Of a DNA stretch of 64,000 nucleotides, positions 29,075 through 38,606 are shown one piece after another. The notes under the pieces were generated by a model. It saw only the letters and a list, made by a program, of their open reading frames with translations, was not told where the DNA came from and ran no database searches. The number at the start of each line of letters is the position of its first letter. Within the stretch, counting starts at the first letter, position 1. The position numbers and the translations under genes were made by a program. Location: positions 1 to 64,000 of the forward strand of contig CAJTHM010000002.1 of assembly GCA_910576125.1 (NCBI GenBank), given 5' to 3'. This DNA is from Lachnospiraceae bacterium. Lineage in GTDB: Bacteria > Bacillota > Clostridia > Lachnospirales > Lachnospiraceae.

Positions 29075-29881
29075 ATGAAATTTGCGCTTACTATTTTAAA
29101 GGAAGCCTGGAAAAGCAGACAATTGATTTTCAGCCTGGCAAAGGATGATTTTAAGCTACGCTTTGCGGGCTCAGGACTAGGGGTCATCTGGGGTTTTGTC
29201 CAGCCTTTTGTTACAATACTATTATACTGGTTTGTATTTCAAGTAGGTTTCCGGAACGGAAGTGTAGATAATGGCATGCCGTATGTGCTGTGGCTCATTG
29301 CGGGAATTGTGCCTTGGTTTTTTTTTAATGAGGCGTGGATAGGGGCTACAAATTGCCTTTATGAGTATAGCTTTCTGGTGAAAAAGGTGGTTTTCAAAAT
29401 TGAGATATTGCCTTTTGTAAAGATATTATCTGCTTTGTTCGTACATGCGTTCTTTATTGACTTGATATTTATTTTATTTGCGTCCTATGGATATTATGTA
29501 AGCATATATAATTTACAGATAATTTATTACTTGATATGTGAGTTGCTGTTGATATATGCATTGACACTGATAACTTCTTCTTTGGTTATATTTATAAAGG
29601 ATTTAATCCAGATAATCAATATATTGACGCAGATTTTCTTTTGGACAATTCCCATTGTCTGGAATCCGTCTGGCATCAATAATCAAGTGTTGCTGAAAAT
29701 ATTGAAGCTGAATCCAATTTATTATCTGATTGAGGGATATCGGGATTCCATGGTGAACCATGTGGGTTTCTGGGAGAAACCATTGTATACTGTGTATTTT
29801 TGGGTGGTCATAGCAATATTGTTTGGCATTGGAATATGGATTTACAAGAAGCTGAACCGGCATTTTGCAGATTTGCTTTAA
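29075..29881 (+). CDS. wzm: Polysaccharide ABC transporter permease (Wzm/TagG-like), second copy
   Basis: An ABC-2 permease of about 268 residues with six membrane segments. The characteristic N-terminal interfacial motif is LAKDDFKLRFAGSGLGVIWG and the C-terminal family motif is LKLNPIYYLIEGYRDSMV. I prefer the ATG at 29075 because GGAG lies six bases upstream; the ATG at 29063 is the alternative. It is more AT-rich and more divergent than the minus-strand copy, so the two exporters are probably independently acquired rather than a recent duplication. Confidence 0.9.
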   Translation: MKFALTILKEAWKSRQLIFSLAKDDFKLRFAGSGLGVIWGFVQPFVTILLYWFVFQVGFRNGSVDNGMPYVLWLIAGIVPWFFFNEAWIGATNCLYEYSFLVKKVVFKIEILPFVKILSALFVHAFFIDLIFILFASYGYYVSIYNLQIIYYLICELLLIYALTLITSSLVIFIKDLIQIINILTQIFFWTIPIVWNPSGINNQVLLKILKLNPIYYLIEGYRDSMVNHVGFWEKPLYTVYFWVVIAILFGIGIWIYKKLNRHFADLL

Positions 29882-29903
29882 ATTATACAAAATGGAGTCT
29901 GAC

Positions 29904-31235
29904 ATGAGTGTAGCGATAGAGGTCAAAAATTTAAGCAAGATTTATACGATATATGAGAACTCAATGGTACGATTGAAAGATGCGCTGGGATTTTCAAAAG
30001 AAAATCATGGGAGGGAATTTTATGCATTAGACCATATCAGTTTCTCGGTGGAAAAAGGAAAGACTCTTGGTATTATTGGTGAAAATGGCGCCGGAAAATC
30101 GACTCTTTTAAAGATAATTACGGGAGTATTGGCACCAAGTGAAGGAGAAGTAATCATAAACGGGAGGGTTTCTGCTTTGCTGGAGCTGGGAACCGGTTTC
30201 AACCCGGAATATACTGGCATAGAGAATATATACCTGAGCGGAAATATCATGGGGCTTTCGCGAAAAGAGATTGATGAAAAGGTTCAGGATATTTTGGACT
30301 TTGCTGATATTGGGAATTTTGTGAACCAAAAGGTTAAGACATATTCCAGCGGCATGTTTGCCAGGCTCGCATTTGCGGTGGCCATCAATGTGGAGCCAGA
30401 GATATTGATTGTAGATGAGGCATTGGCAGTGGGGGATTTATTTTTCCAGCAAAAGTGCAATATGTACATGAAAGAGAAAATGAACAGCTGCACGAAACTG
30501 CTGGTGACACATGATATGGCCAGTATTGCTAATATGGCGGATGAAGTTATTGTAATATCAAAAGGAAAGCAGGTTTTTTACGGTGAGCCATTACAGGCGA
30601 TAGAATATTATACAAAGAAAGCACATACGGAAGTATTCCAGGAAGTCAGGAATGAAAGGCATAATGATGATGGCAACAGCGGAGAGAAGAATGCCGATAG
30701 GCCGCCTGTGGAGTCTTCGGAGATTGATGCCGGATGGGAACAGGATGATGATTGGATATTGATGAAAGACGATAATCTGGGAGGGGCATTAGAGGCGAGA
30801 ATTGAAGGATGCCACGTTTTGATTAATGAGGAAGAATATAAAGGATATGTACAGAATGATGATGTGGTCCGTGTGGATATGCTGATACGGACAGAGAGAA
30901 AAATGAAAAATGTCATTATCGGCTATCAGATGAAGGACAAATATGGCAATATCATTTTTGGAGAGAATACTCACAGCTCAGGTTTTCCGGAAAGCACGAT
31001 ATTGCCCGATGGCCGATATCTGGCAACGCTGTCGTTCAAATGGCCATGTATACAGGAGAATAATTATTTTCTGACTTTGGGCCTGGGTGAGGGCAATCAT
31101 GAGATGCAGCATATCATCCAGTGTTGGGCTCACAGCATTTTTGAATTCAGAAATATAACGAATTTGCCGAATCATGGTTTGTTCAATCAGAAAATTGATG
31201 AGTATAAAATTCAGAGAGTGAAGAATAATGCGTAA
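29904..31235 (+). CDS. wzt: Polysaccharide ABC transporter ATP-binding protein (Wzt-like), second copy
   Basis: An ATPase of 443 residues from the ATG at 29904 (MSVAIEVKNLSKIY), which has GGAG six bases upstream and lies after the permease stop. The upstream in-frame codons would overlap the permease. Walker A is IGENGAGKSTLLKII, the signature is YSSGMFARLAFAVAI, Walker B is ILIVDEALAVGD, and the switch is LLVTHDMAS. Residues from about 280 form a Wzt_C-type glycan-recognition domain (VRVDMLIRTERKMKNVIIGYQ). It lacks the charged coiled coil seen in the minus-strand Wzt. Its stop overlaps the next start. Confidence 0.92.
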   Translation: MSVAIEVKNLSKIYTIYENSMVRLKDALGFSKENHGREFYALDHISFSVEKGKTLGIIGENGAGKSTLLKIITGVLAPSEGEVIINGRVSALLELGTGFNPEYTGIENIYLSGNIMGLSRKEIDEKVQDILDFADIGNFVNQKVKTYSSGMFARLAFAVAINVEPEILIVDEALAVGDLFFQQKCNMYMKEKMNSCTKLLVTHDMASIANMADEVIVISKGKQVFYGEPLQAIEYYTKKAHTEVFQEVRNERHNDDGNSGEKNADRPPVESSEIDAGWEQDDDWILMKDDNLGGALEARIEGCHVLINEEEYKGYVQNDDVVRVDMLIRTERKMKNVIIGYQMKDKYGNIIFGENTHSSGFPESTILPDGRYLATLSFKWPCIQENNYFLTLGLGEGNHEMQHIIQCWAHSIFEFRNITNLPNHGLFNQKIDEYKIQRVKNNA

Positions 31236-31650
31236 GAAAGCGATTATATTAGCTATTATCTCTATTGTGTATATTATAGGTTTCCCGTTATTGAAAAATA
31301 AGGTTCTGGATGCCAGATATACGATTGTATTGGAAGTCACAGGAGAGGCCAACGCACTGTCCAAAGGAACGGAAATATGGATTGATTCAATTTACCGGGA
31401 TGGGGCGGTCGTTGATATCACGAAACTGGCATTGGATGCTGGTTGGGAAAACAGGGTAAGGCTTTTCAATCCGGGAACAGAAGCGGGAAAGTGGTTCATT
31501 GTTATTCGTAGTAAAAAGAATACCCGGATTGATTTTGTGACACATCCTTACTCAGGTATAGTGCGCATTACAGATTATGAAGGGAATGTGAGCGAATTCG
31601 ACCTGTATTCCGAAGAGGAAGATACAAAAAGTTTTATATTAAATTATTGA
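31228..31650 (+). CDS. Small membrane-anchored protein, hypothetical
   Basis: A 140-residue protein with an N-terminal membrane anchor (AIILAIISIVYIIGFPLL) and a beta-rich domain predicted to be outside. No known family is recognised. It overlaps the wzt stop by 8 bp and is followed 17 bp later by the methyltransferase/coiled-coil gene, so it is part of the export operon. A role as an accessory of the exporter or a surface anchor is possible by context only. Confidence 0.6.
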   Translation: MRKKAIILAIISIVYIIGFPLLKNKVLDARYTIVLEVTGEANALSKGTEIWIDSIYRDGAVVDITKLALDAGWENRVRLFNPGTEAGKWFIVIRSKKNTRIDFVTHPYSGIVRITDYEGNVSEFDLYSEEEDTKSFILNY

Positions 31651-31667
31651 AAAGGTGGTAGAGACAG

Positions 31668-32651
31668 ATGGAAAAATGGGTCATAAATAAGAGAGTATAC
31701 GAGGCGGATGAAATCAATCCCAATTTGGCAGTATCCCCATGGTCGGGCCATAGACAGTTTGCGTATGACTTGGTCACATATGTGAAGCCACAGAGAATCG
31801 TGGAACTGGGAACACATTACGGATGTTCTTTCTTTTCGTTTTTGCAAGCATGTAAGGACGAAAAACTGGACACAGAAGTGGTGGCCATTGACTGCTGGGA
31901 AGGGGACGAGCAGGCAGGATTCTATGGAGATGAGGTTCTTGATACAGTAAAGGAGACGTTGGAAAAGAAATTCTCGGAGCAGAATTATCGGCTGATTCGG
32001 AAATACTTTGCGGATGCACTGACGGATATTGAGGATGAATCGGTAGATATTCTGCATATTGACGGGCTGCATACTTATGAAGCTGTATCGGAAGACTATC
32101 GTACATGGCTGTGCAAGTTAAAGTCGGATGGCATTATTCTGTTCCATGATGTTGCCAGTGAACTGGGATACGGAACCAATAAGTTTTGGATGGAATTACA
32201 GAAAGAATTTCCGGAAAGCTATACTTTTACACATAGCTGGGGGCTGGGTGTCCTGTTCCCCAAGGGCAAAAAATATTACGATGCGTTTGCGGAAAATAAT
32301 ATGCAGGACAAGATAAAGATATATGAATATGAAGCGAGATATGCATTGGAGCACAGACAGCTGCAGGATCATATTATCATGGTTCAGGAGCGAGATAAGT
32401 CTATAAAGGCAAATGAAAAAATGATAAGTGAAAAAGATGAACTTATAGCTAAATGCGAAGAATTGATAAAGGCCAGAGATGAAGCTATTCGCAGTAATGA
32501 GAAGTTAATTGATCAAAAGGATGAGGTTATAGCCAAATGTGAAGAAATGATAAGGGCCAGAGATGAGGCTATCAAATCAAATGAAAAAATGATAGATGAA
32601 AGGGACGCCTTGATTAAACAATACGAAGAAAAACTAGCGAAGATGGGGTGA
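31668..32651 (+). CDS. Class I SAM methyltransferase with C-terminal repeat coiled coil
   Basis: A 327-residue protein. Residues 30-200 form a Methyltransf_24-like domain: IVELGTHYGCSFFSFL (SAM loop), VVAIDCWEGDE, LHIDGLHTYEAVSEDYRTW, IILFHDV. Residues about 235-327 are a coiled coil made of 28-residue repeats (four heptads each): two full units starting at residues 248 and 276 and a partial third at 304. The gene is preceded by AGGTGG and sits in the Wzm/Wzt operon. A methyltransferase tethered to a coiled coil beside a Wzt with a glycan-binding domain is the arrangement of WbdD-type chain terminators, where the coiled coil sets polymer length. That function here is inferred from architecture. 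Confidence 0.82.
   Translation: MEKWVINKRVYEADEINPNLAVSPWSGHRQFAYDLVTYVKPQRIVELGTHYGCSFFSFLQACKDEKLDTEVVAIDCWEGDEQAGFYGDEVLDTVKETLEKKFSEQNYRLIRKYFADALTDIEDESVDILHIDGLHTYEAVSEDYRTWLCKLKSDGIILFHDVASELGYGTNKFWMELQKEFPESYTFTHSWGLGVLFPKGKKYYDAFAENNMQDKIKIYEYEARYALEHRQLQDHIIMVQERDKSIKANEKMISEKDELIAKCEELIKARDEAIRSNEKLIDQKDEVIAKCEEMIRARDEAIKSNEKMIDERDALIKQYEEKLAKMG
32409..32651 (+). repeat. 84-bp in-frame repeats encoding the coiled coil
   Basis: Units begin at 32409, 32493 and 32577 (each starting with the codons for Ala/Ser-Asn-Glu-Lys), giving 28 residues or exactly four heptads per full unit. The third copy is partial. Similarity at the DNA level suggests expansion by unequal recombination. Confidence 0.85.
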
Positions 32652-32658
32652 TGTGGGA

Positions 32659-34653
32659 ATGGATAAAGCTTTGCCAGATAACTTTGAGATATATTGTTTT
32701 GACTATTACGACACGATTGCAAGACGGAGCGTGGAGCCTGAGTATGTCAAAAAAATCTGGTGCAAGGAATTAAAAGATTTCTTGCTCGTTCCTCTGGGCG
32801 TGGAAGAACTATATTTGACCAGAAATAAACTGGAAGCCTCTCTGTGCGCGGAAAATGAAAAGAACGGATATGATTTGGAATTCAGATATCAAGATTTGGC
32901 CGTAGAAATGTACAAGAGCCTGGACCTGGAAGATATTGTGGCATGCGATTTCTTTTGTAGAAGGGCCGTGGAGATAGAGCTGGGAATCGAATGCCGCGTG
33001 CAGATTCCCTGTGAGGATGTGATTTCAGAAATAAAGAGACTGAAGGGGCTGGGAAAGAGGATAATCTGCATTTCGGATTTCTATACACCAGCACAGTTTT
33101 TACGTGCGCTATTGGAGTATCATAATATCGAAGGATTGTTCGATGAGATATATGTATCATCGGAGCTGCTTATCACAAAGCGGAGCGGGCGGCTTTATGA
33201 CTATGTGCTGGAACAGATGAATGTGTCTCCAGATAAGATTTGTATGACAGGGGACAATAAATTATCTGATTATGAGATGCCTGTTCGGAAAGGAATGTCG
33301 GCTTTCCATTTGGAGAGGGAATCGTTCCAAAAAAATTACAGAGAATTCAAGATGAAGCATGAAACTTCATCTTATGTAGAGCAGGAATTGGAAAAGATAT
33401 ATAAAGAGTGCCGACGCAATCAGTATGAAGATCTGGCGTTTGCATTATATTGCTTTATTGATAAATTGTATGCAAGGCTGAGAAAAGGCCGGATACAGGA
33501 TGTTTTTTTCCTGTCCAGGGAGGGGGAATTCCTGAAAAAGATATTCGACAGATATCAGGAACCGCGTACCAGGGGCGGAGTCAAGCCGATAAGAAGCCAT
33601 TATTTGATGGTGTCCAGAAAAGCAACTTTTATTGCATCCCTGAAGCCTTTGGAAGAAGAAGAATTTGAAATGATTTTTCGACAGTACGTCAATATTTCTC
33701 TGTATGATTTCCTTTCCAGTCTCGGATTTGAAGAGGAGATACAGAAGGAAATCGGTGTTCAGCTGAATGTGGATATCCATGAAAAGCAGAACGATCTGCC
33801 GAGGACAAAGCTGTATGACTCACTGTGCAAAAATCCCTGTTTTGTTCAAAACTATGAGAAGCTGAGGACAGAGCAGAGACAGAACTTTAGCGAATATTTA
33901 GAGTCTTTTGGCGTGGATTACGAAGGAGATGGAATGTGCCTGGTGGATGTGGGATGGAAAGGCACCATTCAGGATAACATACTTATGTTTTTTGGAGAAA
34001 AGATTAAAATATTGGGCCTGTATCTGGGCTTGGTAGCGCCGGGCAAAGTTCACCCCAATAATTTGAAGGAAGGACTCCTGTTCACTAATATCCCATATCC
34101 TCAGAAGAACTTTTATGTGTATGATGAAAATAAGTCAGTGTTCGAGGTAATGCTGGGAGCCTCTCACGGAAGCGCAGACCACTATGTGAGGTCGGCACAG
34201 GGTATAAAGGTGGCGACATCCGAGAAGAATGAGGAGAAGGAGCTCTTCCGGAATGTCATTTCACCTATGCAGGAAGGGATATACGGATGCGTGGAAAGGA
34301 TAGATGATGCACTGATAAACCATTGCTTTGATAAGGAGCGATTGGAGAAGTTCACAGCTAAGGTACATGCGCGGCTTGTTTTTTTCCCAAAGAAAGAACA
34401 GATGGATTTGTTCTATCGGATTTACCATTATGAAAATTTCGGAGTATTTGAGTTCACAAAATTCAAGAAGGCAAATGGCATCAGCGTACAGGACAGAATC
34501 CGCAATATAAAGAAAATGCTGACACAGAGAAGGGTTTTCTTCCAATCCAGCTTTTGGGGGATTATCGCGTTGAAGGATGCGGGCCTGGGGATTCTGGTAC
34601 GTCCGTATGGCTGCTATATGTACAATAAATGCTATCGAAAGGAAAATGAATAG
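32659..34653 (+). CDS. HAD-domain protein of glycan loci, large two-domain
   Basis: A protein of about 664 residues with an N-terminal HAD-superfamily phosphatase-like domain: motif I CFDYYDTIARRS (Asp15, and Asp18 three residues later rather than two), motif II ICISDFYTP, motif III lysine in ITKRSGRLYDYV, and motif IV MTGDNKLSDYEM. The remaining 400 residues include DVFFLSREGEFLKKIFDRYQ and CLVDVGWKGTIQDNILMFF, recurring in large HAD-like proteins of polysaccharide clusters; their role is not established. The ATG at 32659 has GGGGTG eight bases upstream; a GTG at 32653 is possible. A phosphatase or phosphotransferase step in glycan capping would fit the position after the methyltransferase. 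Confidence 0.72.
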   Translation: MDKALPDNFEIYCFDYYDTIARRSVEPEYVKKIWCKELKDFLLVPLGVEELYLTRNKLEASLCAENEKNGYDLEFRYQDLAVEMYKSLDLEDIVACDFFCRRAVEIELGIECRVQIPCEDVISEIKRLKGLGKRIICISDFYTPAQFLRALLEYHNIEGLFDEIYVSSELLITKRSGRLYDYVLEQMNVSPDKICMTGDNKLSDYEMPVRKGMSAFHLERESFQKNYREFKMKHETSSYVEQELEKIYKECRRNQYEDLAFALYCFIDKLYARLRKGRIQDVFFLSREGEFLKKIFDRYQEPRTRGGVKPIRSHYLMVSRKATFIASLKPLEEEEFEMIFRQYVNISLYDFLSSLGFEEEIQKEIGVQLNVDIHEKQNDLPRTKLYDSLCKNPCFVQNYEKLRTEQRQNFSEYLESFGVDYEGDGMCLVDVGWKGTIQDNILMFFGEKIKILGLYLGLVAPGKVHPNNLKEGLLFTNIPYPQKNFYVYDENKSVFEVMLGASHGSADHYVRSAQGIKVATSEKNEEKELFRNVISPMQEGIYGCVERIDDALINHCFDKERLEKFTAKVHARLVFFPKKEQMDLFYRIYHYENFGVFEFTKFKKANGISVQDRIRNIKKMLTQRRVFFQSSFWGIIALKDAGLGILVRPYGCYMYNKCYRKENE

Positions 34654-35859
34654 ATGAGATGGGCTATTTTTTTGGGATCTGCCACGGTTGGGGGCGGTAC
34701 CTATGTAATATTTGAGCATGCTCTTCATGCCATGGATCGTGGAGAGCAGGTCACGATCGTGACGATGGAGAAAGTGCCCAGAGAAGAACTATACTGGCAC
34801 AATAGAGCTGCGGAGCTGACATGGAAGACCATTGAGGAAGCGGCAAAAGAGGAATATGACGTAGTGATTTCAACGTGGTGGAGACTGATATATGAGGCAT
34901 ATAAAGTAAAGGGAAAGCATTACCTGTACTTTGTGCAATCTATTGAGTCCAAATTTTATGTATCAGAGGAGAAACCGATTAAACAATTGGCTGAAGCTAC
35001 ATATATGCTTCCCATGAAAATGATTACAGAGGCTACCTGGATTCAGGAATATCTGGCGGAGCATTATTGTAAAAATGCGCTTTTGGTGCACAATGGCATC
35101 CGCAAGGACATCTATCTGCCCGAAGGAGAATGCTATGCGCCAAGGGAGCCTGGGAAGCTGCGTGTATTAGTAGAAGGACCCGTCAATGTAGACTTCAAGA
35201 ATATTCCCAAGACGGTTGGACTATGTATGGAGTCAAAGGCGGATGAAATCTGGCTGATGACTTCTAGCGAGATAGATAGCTATAAGGGGGTCGACAGGGT
35301 ATTTTCCAAAGTGCCTATTACAGATACGCCGAAGGTTTACAGGTCTTGTGATGTGATTGTAAAGCTGAGTTACGTGGAGGGCATGTTCGGGCCGCCTCTG
35401 GAGATGTTCCATTGTGGTGGGACAGCCATTACTTATGACGTGACCGGGCATGACGAATATATCGTGCATGGAGTGAATGGCCTGGTAGCAAAGCGGGATG
35501 ATGATAAAAAGGTGATTGCGTACATCAATAAGCTGAAGGATGAACCGGAATATCTGCAGAAGCTGAAGGAAGGCGCGCTGAAGACGGCTTCTGAATGGAT
35601 ATCATGGGAGGAATCTTCCAACGGATTCTATGAGGCAGTGCATGAGTTGTGCCGAAGCGGCGGGGACGCGACGCAGAAGCAGATAGAGCTGGAAAGCAAA
35701 TTTCATTTTGACAGCTATGTGATAGCGGAGGATTACCACAATGAACTGAAGGTGCTTCAGGAGAACAGCGGGATTAAAAGGATATGGATTCGTATTAAGA
35801 GGAAGATACCGTTAGAGGTGAAGGTTAAGATAAAACGTGCGCTGGGGCTGATGAAATGA
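34654..35859 (+). CDS. GT4 family glycosyltransferase
   Basis: A 401-residue GT-B-fold enzyme. The N-terminal glycine-rich loop is GSATVGGGTYVIFEHAL. The C-terminal donor site has VKLSYVEGMFGPPLEMFHCGGTAITYD and the conserved E-rich HDEYIVHGVNGLVAKRDD typical of GT4 enzymes. The absence of a membrane segment suggests a cytoplasmic enzyme acting at the membrane face; a basic C-terminal tail could bind lipids. The start codon follows the HAD gene stop immediately (TAGATG), so the two are probably co-translated. The sugar specificity is unknown; similarity is to rhamnosyltransferase-like GT4 members. Confidence 0.82.
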   Translation: MRWAIFLGSATVGGGTYVIFEHALHAMDRGEQVTIVTMEKVPREELYWHNRAAELTWKTIEEAAKEEYDVVISTWWRLIYEAYKVKGKHYLYFVQSIESKFYVSEEKPIKQLAEATYMLPMKMITEATWIQEYLAEHYCKNALLVHNGIRKDIYLPEGECYAPREPGKLRVLVEGPVNVDFKNIPKTVGLCMESKADEIWLMTSSEIDSYKGVDRVFSKVPITDTPKVYRSCDVIVKLSYVEGMFGPPLEMFHCGGTAITYDVTGHDEYIVHGVNGLVAKRDDDKKVIAYINKLKDEPEYLQKLKEGALKTASEWISWEESSNGFYEAVHELCRSGGDATQKQIELESKFHFDSYVIAEDYHNELKVLQENSGIKRIWIRIKRKIPLEVKVKIKRALGLMK

Positions 35860-35907
35860 ATCCATTTTTATCCACATCTTTTGGCTTTTGTATGATGAGG
35901 GTTGGGG

Positions 35908-38502
35908 ATGCAGAATAACAGAAAAGTTAGATTGAAGTTCTTGCTAATAGTATTCATCTTGGGAAGTATCATTATTATTTTATATTGGAGATATCTTACA
36001 GGGGAGTATTTATTTTTATTTCCAAATGTTGTAAATGATGGCGTTACACAATTTTTGCCACGCTATCTGAAGCTTGCAAGACTGTATTCAGATGAGGGAA
36101 GAATAAGCACATATACTTTGAGCGATGGCTTTGGAGAATGGATGGGCATTGGCAGCCCTTTTGATATATTTATCATCATGTTCGGTGAACAGAATGTTCC
36201 TTATTTAATTGGAGTAAAGGAAGCAATTTGTATTTTTCTGGCAGGCATGCTGATGAGCATATTTTTGATGGAGACGGGCTGCTCTTTCTCTACATGTATG
36301 CTTGGGGGTGTGGTGTATTCTTTGTCCTATCAGTTGGTCATCGGGAGCTGCTGGAGTAATCAGGCGGAAATGGCGATTACAATTGTATTATTCCTACTAG
36401 TCGCTGAGAAAACTTTTCATAGAAAATATATTTGGGGAGTTGCAGGTATAATATGTTTATTTCTGTTTAAGACGTGCTTTGGCATATATCAACTGTTACT
36501 TTACGGCAGCTTGTGTGCAGTATATCTGGCGATTCGTCTGGGGATAGGTGTTGTTAAATCGAACAGAGTCACATTTAGAAAATTAGGTATTGTCTATGGT
36601 ACTGTAGTGGTGTTTGGCAGTGTCCTATTATTGTTTTTGCTAAAAGATAAATTGTGCACTATTTTTGGAAGTGACAGATTCCTGAATGGTCTCGGCACAT
36701 GGGGAACCGAGTGGAAAAATACATTGTCTCTATTAAATTTTCAAAATATTGTTACAGCTTATTATCGTACACTTGCACCCAATATTATGGGGATTTCGTG
36801 GCTAGATGATTATCATGGGATGCCAATGCAATCGTGCTTGGATGATGGTGGTTTTTATATCACGATACTGGCAATATATAGTACCGTTATTCTTTTAGAC
36901 AGAAGAAACCGGTGTAAAGGTAGAAGCCCCGGGATTTTGGCGTTAGGTGCCATTGCCGTCATGGTATGTTTTCCTGGAATCAGACTATTCATAAACGGAT
37001 TTGTTAATGTGACTTATAAGCTGTCCAGGTTATGGATGATATTATTTTTTGCAGGGATAATGTTGTGTGCGTGGCAGGAGATTATGGCCAATGGGAAAGA
37101 TGTCTATCTGAAACCGTTAATGATGACGGCGGTGTTGGTAAGCATTAGTTTGATTTTGCCGATGACTCTGTCAGAGGGATATTTGTATGCAAGGGAGGCA
37201 TTTCCGGTACTTTTCTTTTTATGGGGGTATTTGGTGCTGTTTTTTTTATGGCAGAAATATCCGCTAAAGCGCAGCAGAATACGTTACGTCTTTTTGCTGG
37301 TGTGCTGTATAGAAGGGATTAGTCTTAATTATAGTTTTGTAAATAGCAGGGATGCATTAAAACCAGAAGACCTTGTGGGTGGCTATTATAATGATGGAAC
37401 CGAGGAAGCAGTTAAAAGGATTCATGAACATGAAGAGGGAATATATCGCATCAACAAATCATATCAAAGTGTGATGCTCTGTGATTCCCTTGCACAAGAT
37501 TATCTAAGTACAACATTTTATCATGGTGGGGTAGATGATGCAAAAATGACTTCATTCATAAAGATATTTTCCCTTCCTACAATGTGTAATAAGATGGGAT
37601 ATTTGACAGGGACATATGGCTATTCTGCACTTTCTTCCGTGTTGGGAGTAAAATATAATATTATGAGCGAAAACCATTGCATTGAAAATGGCTATCATTA
37701 TATTGAAGAAGTGGGAAAAAAGAATATTTATGTGAATGAGAATGCATTGCCTCTTGTTTTTGGGTATGAAACAGTAATTACAGAGGATGACTTTTGGTCA
37801 TATTCCCTAAATGAAAGGCATGATGCCATTACACAGGGATGTTTTGTTGACAGAGAGACATATTTGCGGTTGCAGAATGGCATTAAGCGGGGAAAGCAAC
37901 ATATAAAAGACAGGGATGTGGAGCCAGTGAGGCGGTATGTATATGAGGAATATAAAATAGCAGAACCTTTAGAATTTGATACTTTATCAGAGAGAGAGAT
38001 AGCTGTAGTAAAGGTGCGTGACAAGGAGGATAAATGTGTCAATTTATATTGGAAGACTGAAGATGAGGGGTGGTATAACCAGAATACTCGTACGATGAGC
38101 GTTTATCCAGTAAATGGCGAAAGCTTTATAGAATTAGCCGGGCAAAAGGGGCTGCAGGGAATTATTTTCTATGGGTTCGATGATAAAGTGATTGAATCAT
38201 TGGATGAGGTCATTATTGAAGTATACAGACAAAAGGAGTATAGCAAATTACTGGATGAGACAGTAAGCGAACTGCAGTGTAACAGTATTGTATATGAATG
38301 TTCGACAGAGCAACTTATTTCAGGTAAGCTGATTATGAAAAATGATGGCATTATCTTCATTAGTCTTCCATACTCAGCACCATATGTATATTATGTGAAT
38401 GGCCAGAAAGCTGAAACAATATGTGTAAATGGTTTATTTACAGGGATTGAGGTAAATTCCGGGGTATATGAAGTAGCCATAGAGAAGACAGAGCCTGATT
38501 AA
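35908..38502 (+). CDS. YfhO-family membrane protein (first copy)
   Basis: A protein of about 864 residues with a dozen or more N-terminal membrane segments and a large C-terminal domain from about residue 480. YfhO-family features are YLFLFPNVVNDGVTQFLPRY after the first membrane helix and the DDGGFYITILAIY region. The soluble part contains SSVLGVKYNIMSEN and PYSAPYVYYVNGQKAE, matching the family's typical C-terminus. YfhO proteins are GT-C-like and some decorate teichoic or lipoteichoic acids with sugar. I use the ATG at 35908 (GAGG seven bases upstream); a TTG at 35902 is the other option. A similar protein lies at 47854. Confidence 0.85.
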   Translation: MQNNRKVRLKFLLIVFILGSIIIILYWRYLTGEYLFLFPNVVNDGVTQFLPRYLKLARLYSDEGRISTYTLSDGFGEWMGIGSPFDIFIIMFGEQNVPYLIGVKEAICIFLAGMLMSIFLMETGCSFSTCMLGGVVYSLSYQLVIGSCWSNQAEMAITIVLFLLVAEKTFHRKYIWGVAGIICLFLFKTCFGIYQLLLYGSLCAVYLAIRLGIGVVKSNRVTFRKLGIVYGTVVVFGSVLLLFLLKDKLCTIFGSDRFLNGLGTWGTEWKNTLSLLNFQNIVTAYYRTLAPNIMGISWLDDYHGMPMQSCLDDGGFYITILAIYSTVILLDRRNRCKGRSPGILALGAIAVMVCFPGIRLFINGFVNVTYKLSRLWMILFFAGIMLCAWQEIMANGKDVYLKPLMMTAVLVSISLILPMTLSEGYLYAREAFPVLFFLWGYLVLFFLWQKYPLKRSRIRYVFLLVCCIEGISLNYSFVNSRDALKPEDLVGGYYNDGTEEAVKRIHEHEEGIYRINKSYQSVMLCDSLAQDYLSTTFYHGGVDDAKMTSFIKIFSLPTMCNKMGYLTGTYGYSALSSVLGVKYNIMSENHCIENGYHYIEEVGKKNIYVNENALPLVFGYETVITEDDFWSYSLNERHDAITQGCFVDRETYLRLQNGIKRGKQHIKDRDVEPVRRYVYEEYKIAEPLEFDTLSEREIAVVKVRDKEDKCVNLYWKTEDEGWYNQNTRTMSVYPVNGESFIELAGQKGLQGIIFYGFDDKVIESLDEVIIEVYRQKEYSKLLDETVSELQCNSIVYECSTEQLISGKLIMKNDGIIFISLPYSAPYVYYVNGQKAETICVNGLFTGIEVNSGVYEVAIEKTEPD

Positions 38503-38534
38503 GGGAAGAATTATTTTCCAGTGAACAAATATTA

Positions 38535-38563
38535 TTGATTGAGAGTTGAAACAATGATATAGT
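38535..38563 (+). promoter_or_regulatory. Strong candidate promoter for the secreted protease
   Basis: TTGATT, a 17-bp spacer and TATAGT, ending about 43 bp before the ATG at 38607. The spacing is perfect and each box is close to consensus, so the protease gene has its own promoter. Confidence 0.6.
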
Positions 38564-38606
38564 AGAAAAGCGTTAACCAGTATGGATTAAAAGGAGAGGG
38601 GACCTT

